Source: Guillardia theta CCMP2712 (Eukaryota > Cryptophyceae > Pyrenomonadales > Geminigeraceae). Taken from it: DNA of 64,000 nt. The first letter of the stretch is position 1. Each line of letters opens with the position of its first letter. The stretch lies in contig NW_005434661.1 of NCBI RefSeq assembly GCF_000315625.1, positions 609,998 to 673,997 of the forward strand. The letters run 5' to 3'. Positions 10,263 through 21,587 of this stretch are shown piece by piece. The notes beneath the pieces are model-generated. The model searched no databases, was not told the origin of the DNA, and saw nothing but the letters and a program-made list of their open reading frames with translations. A program made the translations under genes and the position numbers.

Positions 10263-13222
10263 TCAATCACCATCATCATCCACAAGAAGTCCTTCTCTCA
10301 CCATCAAGACAGAAATCGACTCCTCCTTCAGCATCTCATCGCTGTCAAGGTCGATGACATGTTCTGCGTGCTCGACTGCAGATCGGATCTCCTCTCCTTC
10401 CAACTTGCCCTGGCTGCAGATAACCAGGTCGAACGCTGAGCACGCCACGTCGCAGAGATCGATGCTCTCGACGCAGGGGAGTTGCTGCGGTGATCCCGAC
10501 GGGCTCAGGAACGATATGGGAGCAGAGACAAACCCCAAGGGCATCAAGATCAGAGCGGCAGCCGCTGCCCTGACTTCCTTCTCCTCTCCGAGCAAGAGAA
10601 CTTTGAGAGGTTGGGAGGAACTTCTCCTCTGATCGATCACCTTCAAGTCCAAGAGAGATGTACGAGTGTGAGTTGATCCTTGCTCCCTCCCTCCTCCAGC
10701 TCACCTCCTCGTCGAACATCCCCCTCAGGATCCTCCCGACGCTCTGGTGACAGGCTGAGATAGACATGCGTCACGACCCAGCAGCACACCTGGGACTTGT
10801 ACTCGTCGGCATGCAGGTAGAGCTCTCCCCCGCTGCTCATCAGCACTGTGAAGAAGTTCGCATGCTCCCCCTTGACACAGGCCGGGGTCAAGGCCGAAAC
10901 ATGGTCACTTGCCTTTTTCCACGTCACATCCTCGCTGGTCCATCCCCCCATCCCCTGACTCGGTAGCCTCAGCATCTGTTCGAAGGAGGAAACATTTTTC
11001 GCCCCGTCCTCTACCCGGAAGACCCCGTCAAGGCCGGCTTCTGTGAAGGCCCTCCGGACCATTGCTCGTAGCCTCTCGCTCCTCTCACCCTCGGGGATGA
11101 TACAGAAAGTCCTCGGAGCAATTAGCCGCTGCTGCACCCTCCTCGAGAAAAGCGACGAGGCCGTCAGTGGTCGACTCTCCCCGTGATCTCCACCTCCTGC
11201 ACCTCCTCCACCTCCTGTAGCTCCTTCAGATCCTTCAGCTCCTCCATGCGCCTGTCGGGTGGGTGTGAAGACTGAGTTGTACAGTCTTGACAACTCGCTC
11301 GTCCCATCTCCATTGCAGACAACACTCGCACACGTCCGTTCTGTCGCCCTGAAACTTCTCAGCCCCTCCTGCACCTCCACGACTTGATCGGCCGACGACG
11401 AGGTGACGGTCAGTCTGATCACGTCGACCAAACCCTCAAAGGCGTTCGCCGCCAACTTCAGCGTCATGTAAATCTCGCCTGTCAAATTGTGTCATCCATA
11501 CTCACCTTTCAAAACCAACTACATCCCATCCCATCCCATCCCGTTCCCTTCCCTCCCTTCCTCTCCCCTTCCCTTTCCTTCCCTTCCCCTCCCTTCTTAT
11601 CCTTCCCTTTCCGATTCCCCTTCCCCTTTCAATCTTGCGCCTCCCTCGCTCCCACCTGCTGTGTAGAATCGTTCATCGGGGTCTATGGTAGAGGAGATTA
11701 TGCGAGTATGCCGCTTCGACTTCATGATCTTCTCCTGTACCTCAAACGAGAAGCTCGTTTCCACCTGCCTCTAGACCGTCAACTCCTGCATTCCCTCCCT
11801 CCTGCCCCCCAGCTTCTGCTTCTCCCTTTCTCCTCTTCCCACTTCTCCTCTCCGCTCCACCCTCCCCTCCCCTCCCCCCCCCCTCTCCCACTATTCTCCA
11901 TCATTCCTCTACTGGCTGTCGGCTGCTTCCCTCCCTGAAATCTGCTTCCTCACTCTTCAGAACAGTCACTTTCCTCCAGGAATTCTGCGCCCAACAGCAC
12001 CCCGAGCATCATCAGCTCCGTGTATTCCTCCTCCGAGCCCCGGAAGTTCCCTCCCTGTGCGATGCTGCGCACAGTCCAGATGATAGGAAGGCGGGAGAGG
12101 CGCCTGGACCAGCACAGAGACATCAGAACATCTTAGAGAAGGAGGAGAGGAGAGAGGTGAAGTGGCAACAAGAAGAGAGGAAAGAGGAGAAGAAGATTGC
12201 AGCAGTCGGAAGGGGAAAGCGAATAGAAGAGAACAGAACAGAAAACAAGAGTAGAAACTCTGCAAGAAGACTTGTATGGAAGAGGAGGACCTGATCTTGG
12301 CGAAACTCCTCTCGATCGCGGCTGCCTCGGTTTCATCCAACAGGTCCACACGGAACACTAGAGCATCCCCCCCGCTCTCTACAGCAGCGATCTCACGCCA
12401 TAGCCCTTCCTCTGACTGCATCGGCAGCTTCTCAAGAGGGACGGTGAAAGAGCCTGCACTTCAGCATCAGCTCCTGGGGGCTTGCAAGGTTCAGACCTAG
12501 AGGGATCGGGCATGCTGGGAAATGGACGAGGCGAACGATCAGGAAGTGGAGATCTTGAGCTGCCCTCTCCCTTGCAATGCTCGCCATGCTCCTGTCCGTC
12601 GTGCTCCAATCTATCAACATGAAGACACGAACCACGGGCGCATCAAGGTCAAACTCTCTTGCGAAGATAAGAATCCACCGTAATCCATGTTGGTGAAGCG
12701 ATAAGGGATCTTGTCCCAGCGAACGGCTCGCCCTGCTGACGATCTCAACGAGCTCCTCTTGTCTTCATGCTGAGCATCTCGATTGATATGAATGACGAGG
12801 TGCCCTTCTTCCTGCAGGCCTTCTAGGAGCCGGGTACATTCAGGCTTCTCCCACTCCGGACATGTACACGCCAAGACCTCACTGCGCTCGCACTCGTCGA
12901 ACTTGTTCATGAAGTTCCTCAACATCTCGACACTCCTCAACTCTCGGTAGCTTGCATGCAGTCGGGGAGCAACGAGCTCCCCCAAACATCTCTTCCCTGC
13001 ATCGCGAGCTCCGATCAGAAAGACATGCTTCTTCTGCCTGTCTGTCCCTTCCCTTGCTTCTTGCATGATAACGGGTCTGCACATCCTGCAGCAGCCCATG
13101 CTCTCCTTCCTGCTCATCGTCATCCCAGGTAAGAAGCCGACGCAAGACGACTGCATGGCCAACAAACATGTCGCCATGCGAACCACCATTGGGCCGAGAT
13201 GCGACCGCACGGATACAGCCAT
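10263..13222 (-). CDS. AROM-derived SK-DHQ-SDH fusion, probable pseudoenzyme
   Basis: Seven exons fit: 13222 to about 12609, 12453-12291, 12103-11954, 11768-11656, 11478-10790, 10743-10705, 10640-10263; about 715 residues. The order equals the C-terminal half of the fungal AROM protein. Shikimate kinase-like part: FLIGARDAGKRCLGE, then VLACTCPEWEKPECTRLLE where GGG is expected. Type I dehydroquinase-like part: GGDALVFRVDLL, PIIWTVRSIAQGGNF, TRIISSTIDPDE, LVDVIRLTVTS, SELSRLYNSVFTPT. Shikimate dehydrogenase-like part: EDVTWKKASDHVSALTP and KVLLLGEEKEVRAAAAAL. The dehydroquinase triad (Glu86, His143, Lys170 in E. coli AroD) reads Val, Ile and Arg. The P-loop Ser/Thr is Arg, and the GDNTD motif is lost. 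The N-terminus has a hydrophobic stretch and CVGFLPG, possibly a leader. The exon 1 end is uncertain. The dehydroquinate synthase and EPSP synthase domains are absent. Confidence 0.75.
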
Positions 13223-14151
13223 TGCCCGACGACTCTTTCCCTTTATTGACTGAAAAAGAAAGGCAAACCGTAGAAAACAAGGGAGGCTGAAAGTAAGTCC
13301 AACAAACCCGCCTCAATAAAATACTAGGAAACGAAAAAGGCAGCGAAAGCCGCTACTCCAACCACGCAAGCGACAGTCTCTTTACTCCGACGACCCGCCG
13401 CTCGATTGTTCGCAAGCCGGGCCGGGCAGCCCCGGCGGCCGAGCTCATCATGTCGACTCGAGTCACCGTCAGATCCGGGACCTATCCGACCGGCGTGCTG
13501 ACGGAGCACAAGTTTGTTAGACTTGTACTAGTCCAAAAGTCACGCAGATATCACATCGACCTCAGTTGTAACAACACAGTTTTTGCTCAAGACCGAGTTT
13601 AATGCACACAAAACCAGAATTGAGGAGCACATGAGAGATAGACTGTATGCTAGGATGTGAAACCCAAGCATCCAGACATGAGAGGACCTTAGCAAGACGG
13701 CTAGGAAAGCCCCCTCTTCGTCCCACACGCTACATCGGCCGCCTCGCCACGTAAGTCGTCTTGGTTTACAGGAGAGTTTTTGTTAACTCGGCGCTATCTG
13801 ACTGGCACGGCTGGCATACGTTCCATCACGTGCTCGGAGTCACTACTCAGTGTTGTGCGGGCCCAGGTTCCGAGTTCAGGTTCAGTTCAGTTAATTTACG
13901 ATTATTATAAAAGAATAGTGAACAAACATTGAACAACATTATTCGAACACATAATTGAAACATAGCCTTCGCATATGATATACCGGGCCACCTCGGGCCA
14001 CAACCATCCGATGAAGCAGCCGCATGACTCACAGCAGAATGCCTACTTCTCCTCTTCGATATAGTCCCAATGAGCGTGGCCGGTGGACCGAACACTCGGG
14101 GCTGCCGGCAAGGTCAGACCGGACGGGAGCGGAGAGTCGCACAACGCCGGG
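13223..14151. other. Intergenic with GC-rich patch and solo LTR
   Basis: Upstream of the AROM-like gene and downstream of the protease gene. It holds a GC-rich patch (about 13360-13500), the solo LTR at 13499-13828, then AT-rich sequence to about 13980. A TGACTCA site lies at 14025-14031. No gene seen. Confidence 0.6.
13499..13828 (-). mobile_element. Solo LTR of the same family as the element at 39-40.6 kb
   Basis: On the minus strand it begins TGATGGAACG and ends CTCCGTCA, so the ends are TG...CA. It is flanked on both sides by the perfect 5-bp duplication CGTGC (13494-13498 and 13829-13833). It matches the LTRs at 39042-39375 and 40253-40585 along its length with scattered changes and is older than them by divergence. 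No internal domain or second LTR is present, so it is a solo LTR left by recombination. Confidence 0.9.
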
Positions 14152-16712
14152 CTACTCACTGCGGACTATCGTGGAGCCGTTCTCGGAGAAATGAAGCTCG
14201 ATGGACCTCGTCGAGTTGCTGTCGTTGCGGATGGACACGCGTCGCCGCTGCTGGCTATTGGCTGAAGCGCAGGATCAGTGCGAGAGGTAAGGATAGAAGC
14301 TAGGAGGGAGACAGGCAGGGGGAGGAATATCGAAGGAAAGAGGAGGGGGCAAGGGAGAGGAAGCAACTTGTCCTCACCACTCTGTGGGTGAATGTAGGTG
14401 TCATACGGATCCAAGGTTGCTTCTTCTCCCTCCCTCTGGCATAAGGGGTCAAACTCAACCTCGACGAGTGAGTTCCAGAGGTTACCAAAGTCAACACAAT
14501 AGTGTTTCCCCTGCTCGGGATGATGATGATCTCATCATCCGGCGCACTTTTGTTCGCCTTCCTACAGAAACTGCGGGCAGGCTGTCAACGTTCATGCCTC
14601 AGGACTCCGCAGCTTCACCAGACGAAGCAGCAGATCACGATCAAGAGCCCTCCCAGACCGGCTCCTCCGATCTTGATCCAATACATCCAATCGACGCCTG
14701 GTGTGAATGGTTCAGGGGACTTCTCGTCGTTCATCCATTCAAGACATACCAGATTGAGCTGCAAAGTCCGAGGAAACATATTGCCAAACAAACAAACATC
14801 AAAACCCAAACTTGTGACAAGCCCGCAGCCTCCAAGTCACCTGGTTGGTTGGGATACGAGGGCGATTTGATTACTTCTACTTGATAACCCTAGATGATTG
14901 AAGCTTCAGCAAAACCGGTAAAACAGGTCAAATAGACGATCTGCCTGCTTCAGGAAGCAGGACTTGATGTTGCCGTCTGTCATCTGAACACGGGACACGT
15001 CAGGTCCAGACAATCGAATCGCTCAACCGTTACCTGCTCAACGGTCTGAGCAGCGATGTCCATGTTGGCTACAGAGACTGGATGCAATACAGCCATCAGA
15101 ATCATCTATGCACCAGCACTACAGTACTCTGCAGGTCGACTTGCGAGTTGATGTTGGTCACTGACACTAAGTTAGAACCTCTTTCGCACAGCTGAGAATG
15201 CAACCTGGCGGGTTAGGAGCTATCACTGTCACCAAAGTGATATTCTGGGGATCCACTCCAGATGAACAGCTGGCTGCCCACCGGATCCTAATCGCATCAT
15301 GACATGTCAGGACCGGATGAGAAAAGGAGCATTCTCAATCCTTACAATTGCCGATCATTTGACGACAACGATCCTGGAAGAATTGGATCACAAGAGCACA
15401 GAGACTTGCAAAACTTTTGAGGACCTGGAGTCTGCTGCATTCCAACAGAGAAGGATATCACAACATTTGTGCTTGATCCCTGGGGTTGGTTTCCTTTCCG
15501 AGACAAACGTCACCACATAAATCAATAGCTCAGAGCAATCTCTGCTACCGCTTGGAGCATAACTGTAAGTTCCAGGTCCAACGCAAGGACAAGCAGAGCA
15601 GGTTGAAGGCGAACCCTACGAATCCTTCTTCTTAAAACAAGCGTGCGATCCCATACAAGTTCACCAGGATCGTCGCTTCAATCCATCCTCCGTAGAAATT
15701 GACCAAGGTGTACATGCCATAACGGCCTTGAACGCCGCAGTCCTGGGTGTTACTGGGAAGTTCTGATCCCTTGCTGAGCACCCCTGTTAGAGATTTCAGC
15801 ATCGGAAGCGAGCGAGGGGAAAGGTCAACCTACGACCCATGGCACAGAGTTAACGAAGATAATGGCAGGTCCCCCAGAGTCACCATTACAACTGTCTTTC
15901 CCAGCAATGCCCCCCGTGCAAACAACGTGATTGAAGTCGATAGCACCGCGCGAGTAAGACCAAGGGTTTGCACTGATACAGTCTTGCTGGGATGCTATAT
16001 GCAAATCTACTTGCATCAGGTAGGAGGGTATCTGCTTGTTGTTGTTGACGACTCCCCACCCTGCAAGAGTGCAAGCGTCTCCTGCAGAAACCTGCAATAC
16101 GATCAACGGCCTCATGAGAAGGATCAGGATACGAACATTGAGGCTTCCACTCAGCCCGTTGACCTTGGCATACTGCGGGACAATCGCGTCCGAGTCAAGC
16201 TCGATCAGAGCAATATCGTCGTGGTCCTGATCCATACTTGGCGTATAACATGGATGGGGGATGTATCTTACAGCTGAAACGTACTTGCAGTCTACACTGT
16301 TGATATCTACACAATTGTACATGATCTTGGTGCTCGCTGTGCCTGTGACGCTGACGTAACCATCACTGTTGCTGTTCAGCAGACAGTGAGCTGCTGTGAG
16401 TAGCCATCGAGGACTGATCAACTGCCCTGAGCACAGGATGCCAGCTCCACCCAACATCGTGATCCTTGCTTCCCACGGAATCTGCGAGAAACTGGACTGC
16501 ACGCCTCCGATGATTCGCAACCTTTCCCTTCCCATGTGTGCTGCGACTTGGTCCTTCCCACCCAGCGCATTAGGGTGTACGTTGTTCTGTTGCAGTTGCG
16601 AAACTCCTACTGGTGTCGCATGAATGAAAGATGAAAAGAATAGAAGGAGAGAGAGGTAGAGAGATATCCTCGTGTAGGCCGTAGCCGTGGAAACACAGTC
16701 AAAACTCTTCAT
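14152..16712 (-). CDS. Trypsin-like serine protease fused to membrane-anchored ectodomain
   Basis: S1 protease part: exons 16712-16138, 16092-15830 and 15783-15657. It starts with a signal peptide (MKSFDCVSTATAY..., hydrophobic ISLYLSLLLFFSSF), then RIIGGVQSSF (activation site), LLTAAHCLL (His), DDIALIELD (Asp), CNGDSGGPA (Ser), and ends NFYGGWIEATIL. The frame can then be spliced onward in phase through YAPSGSRDCSELLIY (15562), a Cys-rich exon SSTNVVISFSVGMQQ (ending at a clear GTAAGG donor), VANMDIAAQTVEQ and DGNIKSCFLKQ. It then reaches a membrane helix (YWIKIGGAGLGGLLIVICCF, about 14640) and a polar tail with DDEIIIIPSRGN, ending ENGSTIVRSE at TAG 14154-14152. The alternative is a secreted protease stopping at TAA 15634-15632 and a separate membrane-protein gene, but I see no start codon for the latter. 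Introns between protease exons are 45-46 nt. Confidence 0.65.
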
Positions 16713-17844
16713 CTCTCTTGCATGGCAGTGGGGTGCCTGATCAAGTGGCGGCCTGATCAAAATCGTCCAATGTCTGACGGCAAGGCGTTGAATCTGTCTA
16801 TCTTCGAGTTATATCGGAGGTTGCAGTTGTCTCTTCCTTTGTATCTGGGTCTCCTTTCCTTACTTTCCTGGCTATTCCTATCTTTGCTGCAAAGCTTATA
16901 TCTTTCCTTAACTCACAAACCCTACGACGAGAACCTACGCATAATAAAGACTGAAGTGTCGTCCCAACAAACCCGCAGCATTTCCATGTGATCATGGCCC
17001 TTCTTCACCGCCAGTCCGCCTGCCATATCCTCTTCGCCAGCATTCCCATGCCCTCCCCCGCATTGTCCCCAAGTAATCTTGCTGTTGAAATCTTTACGCC
17101 GTGCAACTCACGAGGGTTTTTTTAGATTTCCTTTTCGCCTACCACCCCCTCTAAATACTGGATAACCCACCCCTTGTCCAAGGCTTTTAGTACCTAAAAG
17201 ATGATTTGTAGCAGTCTTTCAATCTGACCAGTATTGGGTACGGACAAGATATTAAGTAAATACTCTTACTCAGGAGTTCTGCTATCTTTCGGGGAAGCGA
17301 GTGGGTGGACGGATTGGGGGACATATCCTGGGAAACTAATCTAAAGCACATGATCAGACATTTTAAATCAAATATTTTATTATTACCGGATAGAGCCTAT
17401 CGACTCCTTCACGCAACCGTGCAGGCAGGCTAGCATGGAGACCAGTGGTGATATTGCAGTCAAAAGGGGGGGTGATGTCCGTGGGCGATGGTAGACATAG
17501 GGCACAGGGGGTAGTAAAACCTTGATGGGCTAGGGTGGGGGTTGGGGTGAGTAGGGGTTATATTGTATATTCTCAATCCTATATGTTTGAGGGTAGGGTA
17601 GTTGGGGTAAATTACCCACCCCTTGTCATGGTGGTTGGAAAGGAGGGTGGCATGACTACAAACCTCATACTACCCCACCCCGATTGATGAGCGCAAATAA
17701 ATCTTTCACCCCTACCCCAAGCTTTTCATCCTGTGAGCAAATACACCCCTACATAGATTGGAGGAATATACCCCTGCTGGGACATTCGCCACGGGTATTC
17801 AACAACCCCACCCCCAAGCTGCCCTCAGCGGCTGTCGCGTCATC
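16713..17844. other. Long intergenic region with repeated ACCCCTT motifs
   Basis: About 1.1 kb between divergent genes. It is AT-rich with many G- or C-runs. The phrase ACCCACCCCTTGTC occurs twice (about 17166 and 17612), with related runs such as GGGTAGGGTAGTTGGGGTAA near 17590. No gene or RNA recognised. Confidence 0.5.
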
Positions 17845-18781
17845 ATGCAGAGCTTGAAGCTCTTGGCGCTCTTAGCGGTCCTGGTGCCCATGGCAGAGGC
17901 CTACTGCAACCTGAAGACCTACCATGTGAGTCTAGCTCAGGCTCAGCTGTCTTGAGGGGAGGGGGACGTGCCTTCATGCTCACCTTACCCCATGAGTGAT
18001 GTTGATGTAACGGTGCTGGCGTCCTGAAGAAGTTTGTGTTGGGTGGGAGGGGCAGAAGATACGATACTTGTCGACCGACTTGGTCTCCATATGCTGTTCT
18101 TGTTCCCCTCATCGCAGCAGGCTGTCTTTCTCCCTGAACTTGTGTGCTCTGGTCTGAGGATCCTCCCTCTCATGATGCTGATGATACACTGAGTGTGTTG
18201 CTCCTCGCATGGATTGCGTTGACGCATTGTCGAACCCAGTCATACTTGAAGAAGCAAGAGATCACATGCGGGAGCTCGAAGTCGTGAGTCTTTCGCTGCT
18301 CTGCTGCGACGTAGGTGACGGGGTCGGGCAGGACCTATTGCGACAAAGAATGCAAGAAGTCTATCACGAGCTGGGTGATGTACTCTGACGGATGCGTGGG
18401 TGAGAGCGGAACCTGGGTGGGGTTGAGGATGTCTGACATGCTAGCCGCAGCTCCCAACGAGAACTCCCTGCCCCATCCATTCTTAGACGATAACGGTATC
18501 AATCCTGTTTACCAGAAGGACATGGTGAGAAGGCGTGCGGATGTTTCTCCTCCGTCCGTGCCCCTGCTTGCTCCCACTTCCTGATGCCCATGCTCCAGCA
18601 CGAGATGAAGGTGAGGTACAAGCACTACTGTGGCAAGCCATGGTCAGCTGGGGCCCAGCTCTCTCCTCTCAGCAAGTGAGAAGCCTCTCGGGATAGTCTG
18701 GGGAAATGGCTGACCTGGCTTGTCAGGTTCGTCAGTCTTGTTGTGGGAGCTGCTGTCGTGGTCTTTTCCTACCGCATGTAA
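17845..18781 (+). CDS. Small Cys-containing single-pass membrane protein
   Basis: Exons read by eye: 17845-17923, about 18240-18286, then pieces at about 18330-18525, 18600-18645 and 18726-18781. Signal peptide MQSLKLLALLAVLVPMAEA, then YCNLKTYH, SYLKKQEITCGSS, TYCDKECKKSITSW, YKHYCGKPW: a short lumenal or extracellular domain with many Cys. The last exon gives FVSLVVGAAVVVFSYRM, a membrane helix, and stops at TAA 18779-18781. The family is not recognised. The split between 18390 and 18600 is uncertain. Confidence 0.55.
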
Positions 18782-19144
18782 GTTACAGTCGCCTCCTCTC
18801 TCATGTCAGTTGGATTTCGTTCTGCGATCAAAGGAATCGAAGGCTGCCTGTACCATCACAGCCCAGTCCCTTCTCAGTTCTCTGAAGGTCGTTGGTCGAG
18901 CGTTGAGAGTGCAGGAAGGGGGAAGAGTCCTCGAGCCGTGCAGTTGTGATCGTCGGGTTAAGACAAGTGTTTCTTTGTGTACATGATATCGATGATGCGC
19001 TGCTGGTATGCTCTCCCAAGAACAGGATGTATCACTCTACAGAACGATGATTCAAGAATGATTAATATTTTTTGATGATTTAAAAGCAACTCGTCTTGGT
19101 CCTAGACAAGCAATATTTCCCTTGTTAAGCTTTCGGCGTGTGAA
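18782..19144. other. Intergenic between convergent genes
   Basis: About 360 bases between two convergent stop codons. The sequence is of mixed composition and AT-rich near 19060-19100. Nothing recognised. Confidence 0.5.
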
Positions 19145-20895
19145 TTATTCTTTCTTCTCCTTCTCGTCCTGCGCTTTAGAAGTGTCGTCCTGTTTGGTTT
19201 CCGATTGCCCTGCCTCACCAGCCTCCGCCTCCTCCGCTTTCTTGGACGGGGCCTGAAAGACTTAGATCATCCACAAGCATTGAAGGAGAGTCCAAAATGC
19301 CACCGCAACTCTTCCCCCGGTCATGAAGTCCTTGGGTTTGGCAGTACCGATCCCCAAAAGCTCGTGGATCTGGGCAAGCAGGTCAGGAGGATGCGCCAGT
19401 AGAGAGGAACTGGAAGTTACGTTGTACTTCTTGAAGCTGAAGTAGTCGGGCGCAATACCGAGGCAGCACTGCGGAGCAAGACAGGTTGAGCAACACGGCA
19501 GCAAACAGGCAGCAACGTGAACACCGCGTTGGTCAAGATGTCCACGAGGATGCAGACTTCGGGAGACGAAAGATCAACCTACGATGTCTCAGATGCATGT
19601 GACTTGCTCGTCTTCATACTTTGTGCTTCTTGTCGACAAGCTGAGCAATCTTGTCAATGATCTTGTGGAAGAAAAAGTAAGTGAGGGAGAAGGAAACATC
19701 CACATGCCAAACGAGGAACCTTGATTCTCTCGACATCATCGTTACTCCTCTTGCGAAACACAATGCTGTATCTGAAAGATGATGAGCATGAGAGCAACGA
19801 CACTGTACGAGAGCTACCGTGTCTCCTTAGCTTGAGCGCTCAGATGCTCATCAATCAGCTTAACATCCGCGTTACAAGACAACGAGAGCGGACGAACGAC
19901 TGACCGGCTGGACGGCCTTTAGAATACATTCTTCGCTTGCATAGCAAGTTGCCAACACTGGCGTTATCCTCACGGCGTACTTGGTCTTGCTGTGGTTTTG
20001 TTGCTTCACCTGTGACCCGCTCATCAACCTCCTGCTGGCCAATGCGGCGTGCTCAATTCTCACCTCGTTGAGAAAATCTAGACAGATCTCTAGCGGGTTC
20101 ATCTCCTGCTCATCGTGCGTTACCAGCGGATTGAGGATGATGGAATCAAACCTTGTTCTGAAACTCAACGAAGACCAGCCCCTTCACATCCGTCTTGATA
20201 GTAGAAAACAGACTGTCCTTTTTCTCCCTCGCTGCCTGTAGTGATCGTGACGTCACCTCCAGCACATGGAGGAGGGCAAGAAATACCTCGGCCGCTATCT
20301 CTTTCTCGATATCACGAGGTCCACTGGCAGGCGCTTCTTGCTTCTGGGGATAGCGGATCAAATGCCAGCTCCGCTCCCTCCGCTCCCTCCGCTCCCTCCC
20401 TCCACTCCCTCCCTCCGCTCCCCCCACTCCCTGAACCTGAAGAGCCTCGTGGATCTTGGGGTATCTCTTCTCCGCAAACTCTGTGAACGCCATGATGCAC
20501 TCTTGCTTGCACAGGTTCTCAGACTGTCGAGGCACAACAGGCGTCAAGGCTCGCGATCCCCGTCCAAGCAAGCACCACCCGAATGTCGCATGAGACGAGG
20601 ATCCCGTTGATTCCTGCGCTTCTGAGTCTCTCGAACTCTGCAATGGCAGTCATGCACAGCATTACCGACGAAGATAGCGCGAGCACCATAGTTCTTTGTG
20701 TTGCCTCCCTTGAACTGCCCCCTTCCTCTCCCACCAATGTATTGCCTCTTCTGCCTCTGTTTCAATCATGTCAGCAGCTACTCCACGCTGGAGTGAACGA
20801 CCAACCTTGTTTCTCCTGTCATTGTTGGACGACTCGTTGCGTCTGCGAGGTCTCAAAGTCACCATGCCTCTCATGCTCTGCCAGGCATTGTCCAT
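19145..20895 (-). CDS. THUMPD1: THUMPD1/Tan1-like THUMP-domain tRNA acetylation adaptor
   Basis: Multi-exon gene starting at ATG 20895 with a basic head (TLRPRRRNES...), then RQYIGGRGRGQFKGGN. Next comes EFERLRSAGINGILVSCDIR spliced to ENLCKQECIMAFTEFAEKRY, the THUMPD1 opening block in which a GILVSC strand is followed by a Cys-containing helix. The middle part has KGLVFVEFQNKV, TKYAVRITPVLATCYASEE and FLNEVRIEHAALASRR. Near the C-terminus CCLGIAPDYFSFKKYN matches the family's terminal CCLxVxxDYxxFxKYN block. A Lys/Glu tail ends DEKEKKE at TAA 19147. Known members help the NAT10/Kre33 acetyltransferase make N4-acetylcytidine in tRNA. The central exon joins were not all resolved. Confidence 0.8.
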
Positions 20896-21587
20896 GATAT
20901 TCCATCCCCATTTCGATCTTGACGCCTCGTCCGTTATACTTCACCCTGCTATCCCCCATCTCTCCCTCTCCTCTGCTCTCCCCTCCCCTCCCCTCCCCTC
21001 CTCTCCCCTCCCCTCCCCTCCCCTCCCCTCCCCTCCTCTCCTCTCCTCCCTACCCATCACTCACCGCTTTCCTTCTTCTCCCATCTTCACGTGAGCACGC
21101 CCTCATCCCCTAGACTCGGGAGTTGAACCCGGCCGGGCGGCTGGCAGGCGGGCCCGGGACCCGGGCCCGACTGATGCCATCCCGGCCGGGAGCCTCAGTC
21201 GGGAGTGTCCGATCGGACGATCGGACTGGATGCGCTGGCAGAGTCCGATGATCGAGCCGGGGGGCCCATGTCCGAGTCATGCCAGATGAGTCACGAGTCA
21301 CCTGATCCCGACCTCAGCGGTGCTTCCATTCCGACATCCGCTTCAATGGCGCGGCACCCGCGCGCCGAGTCCGGCCGCGGATTGGACCGGGCCCGGCCCG
21401 GGGCGGCCAGGAACCACTCAGTGACTGGCCGGGCTATACGGTACTCCCTAGCTGTGATCGCCGCAGCTTGACGGCCGTTGACGTCCGTTGACTGTCGGCG
21501 GATAGTATAAAATGAAAAGGAGGGAGGAAGAGAGCGAGCTTTCACCTGCTTGACGGCACGAGAGCAGGGATAGAGATACCTCGCACG
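20896..21587. other. Divergent intergenic region with CCCTC tract and GC-rich patch
   Basis: Lies between the THUMPD1-like start (minus) and the acidic-protein start (plus). Positions 20970-21050 are a nearly pure CCCTCCCCTC tract. Positions 21110-21470 are very GC-rich with CpG and CCGG words and a TGAGTCA site at 21287-21293. Position 21504 onward has TATAAAATG, a possible TATA element about 80 bases before the start at 21588. Confidence 0.5.

Noticed and set aside
10043-10357. His-rich + frame
   Set aside because: Created by a (CAT)n-like tract between convergent genes.
12432-12635. Open minus frame VRVFMLIDWSTTDRSM as part of the AROM-like protein
   Set aside because: It is out of frame with both flanking conserved exons and reads best as intron between the kinase-like and dehydroquinase-like parts.
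15632-15634. This TAA as the certain end of the protease
   Set aside because: A GTATGG donor before it leads in phase into further exons and no new start is seen; kept only as the alternative model.
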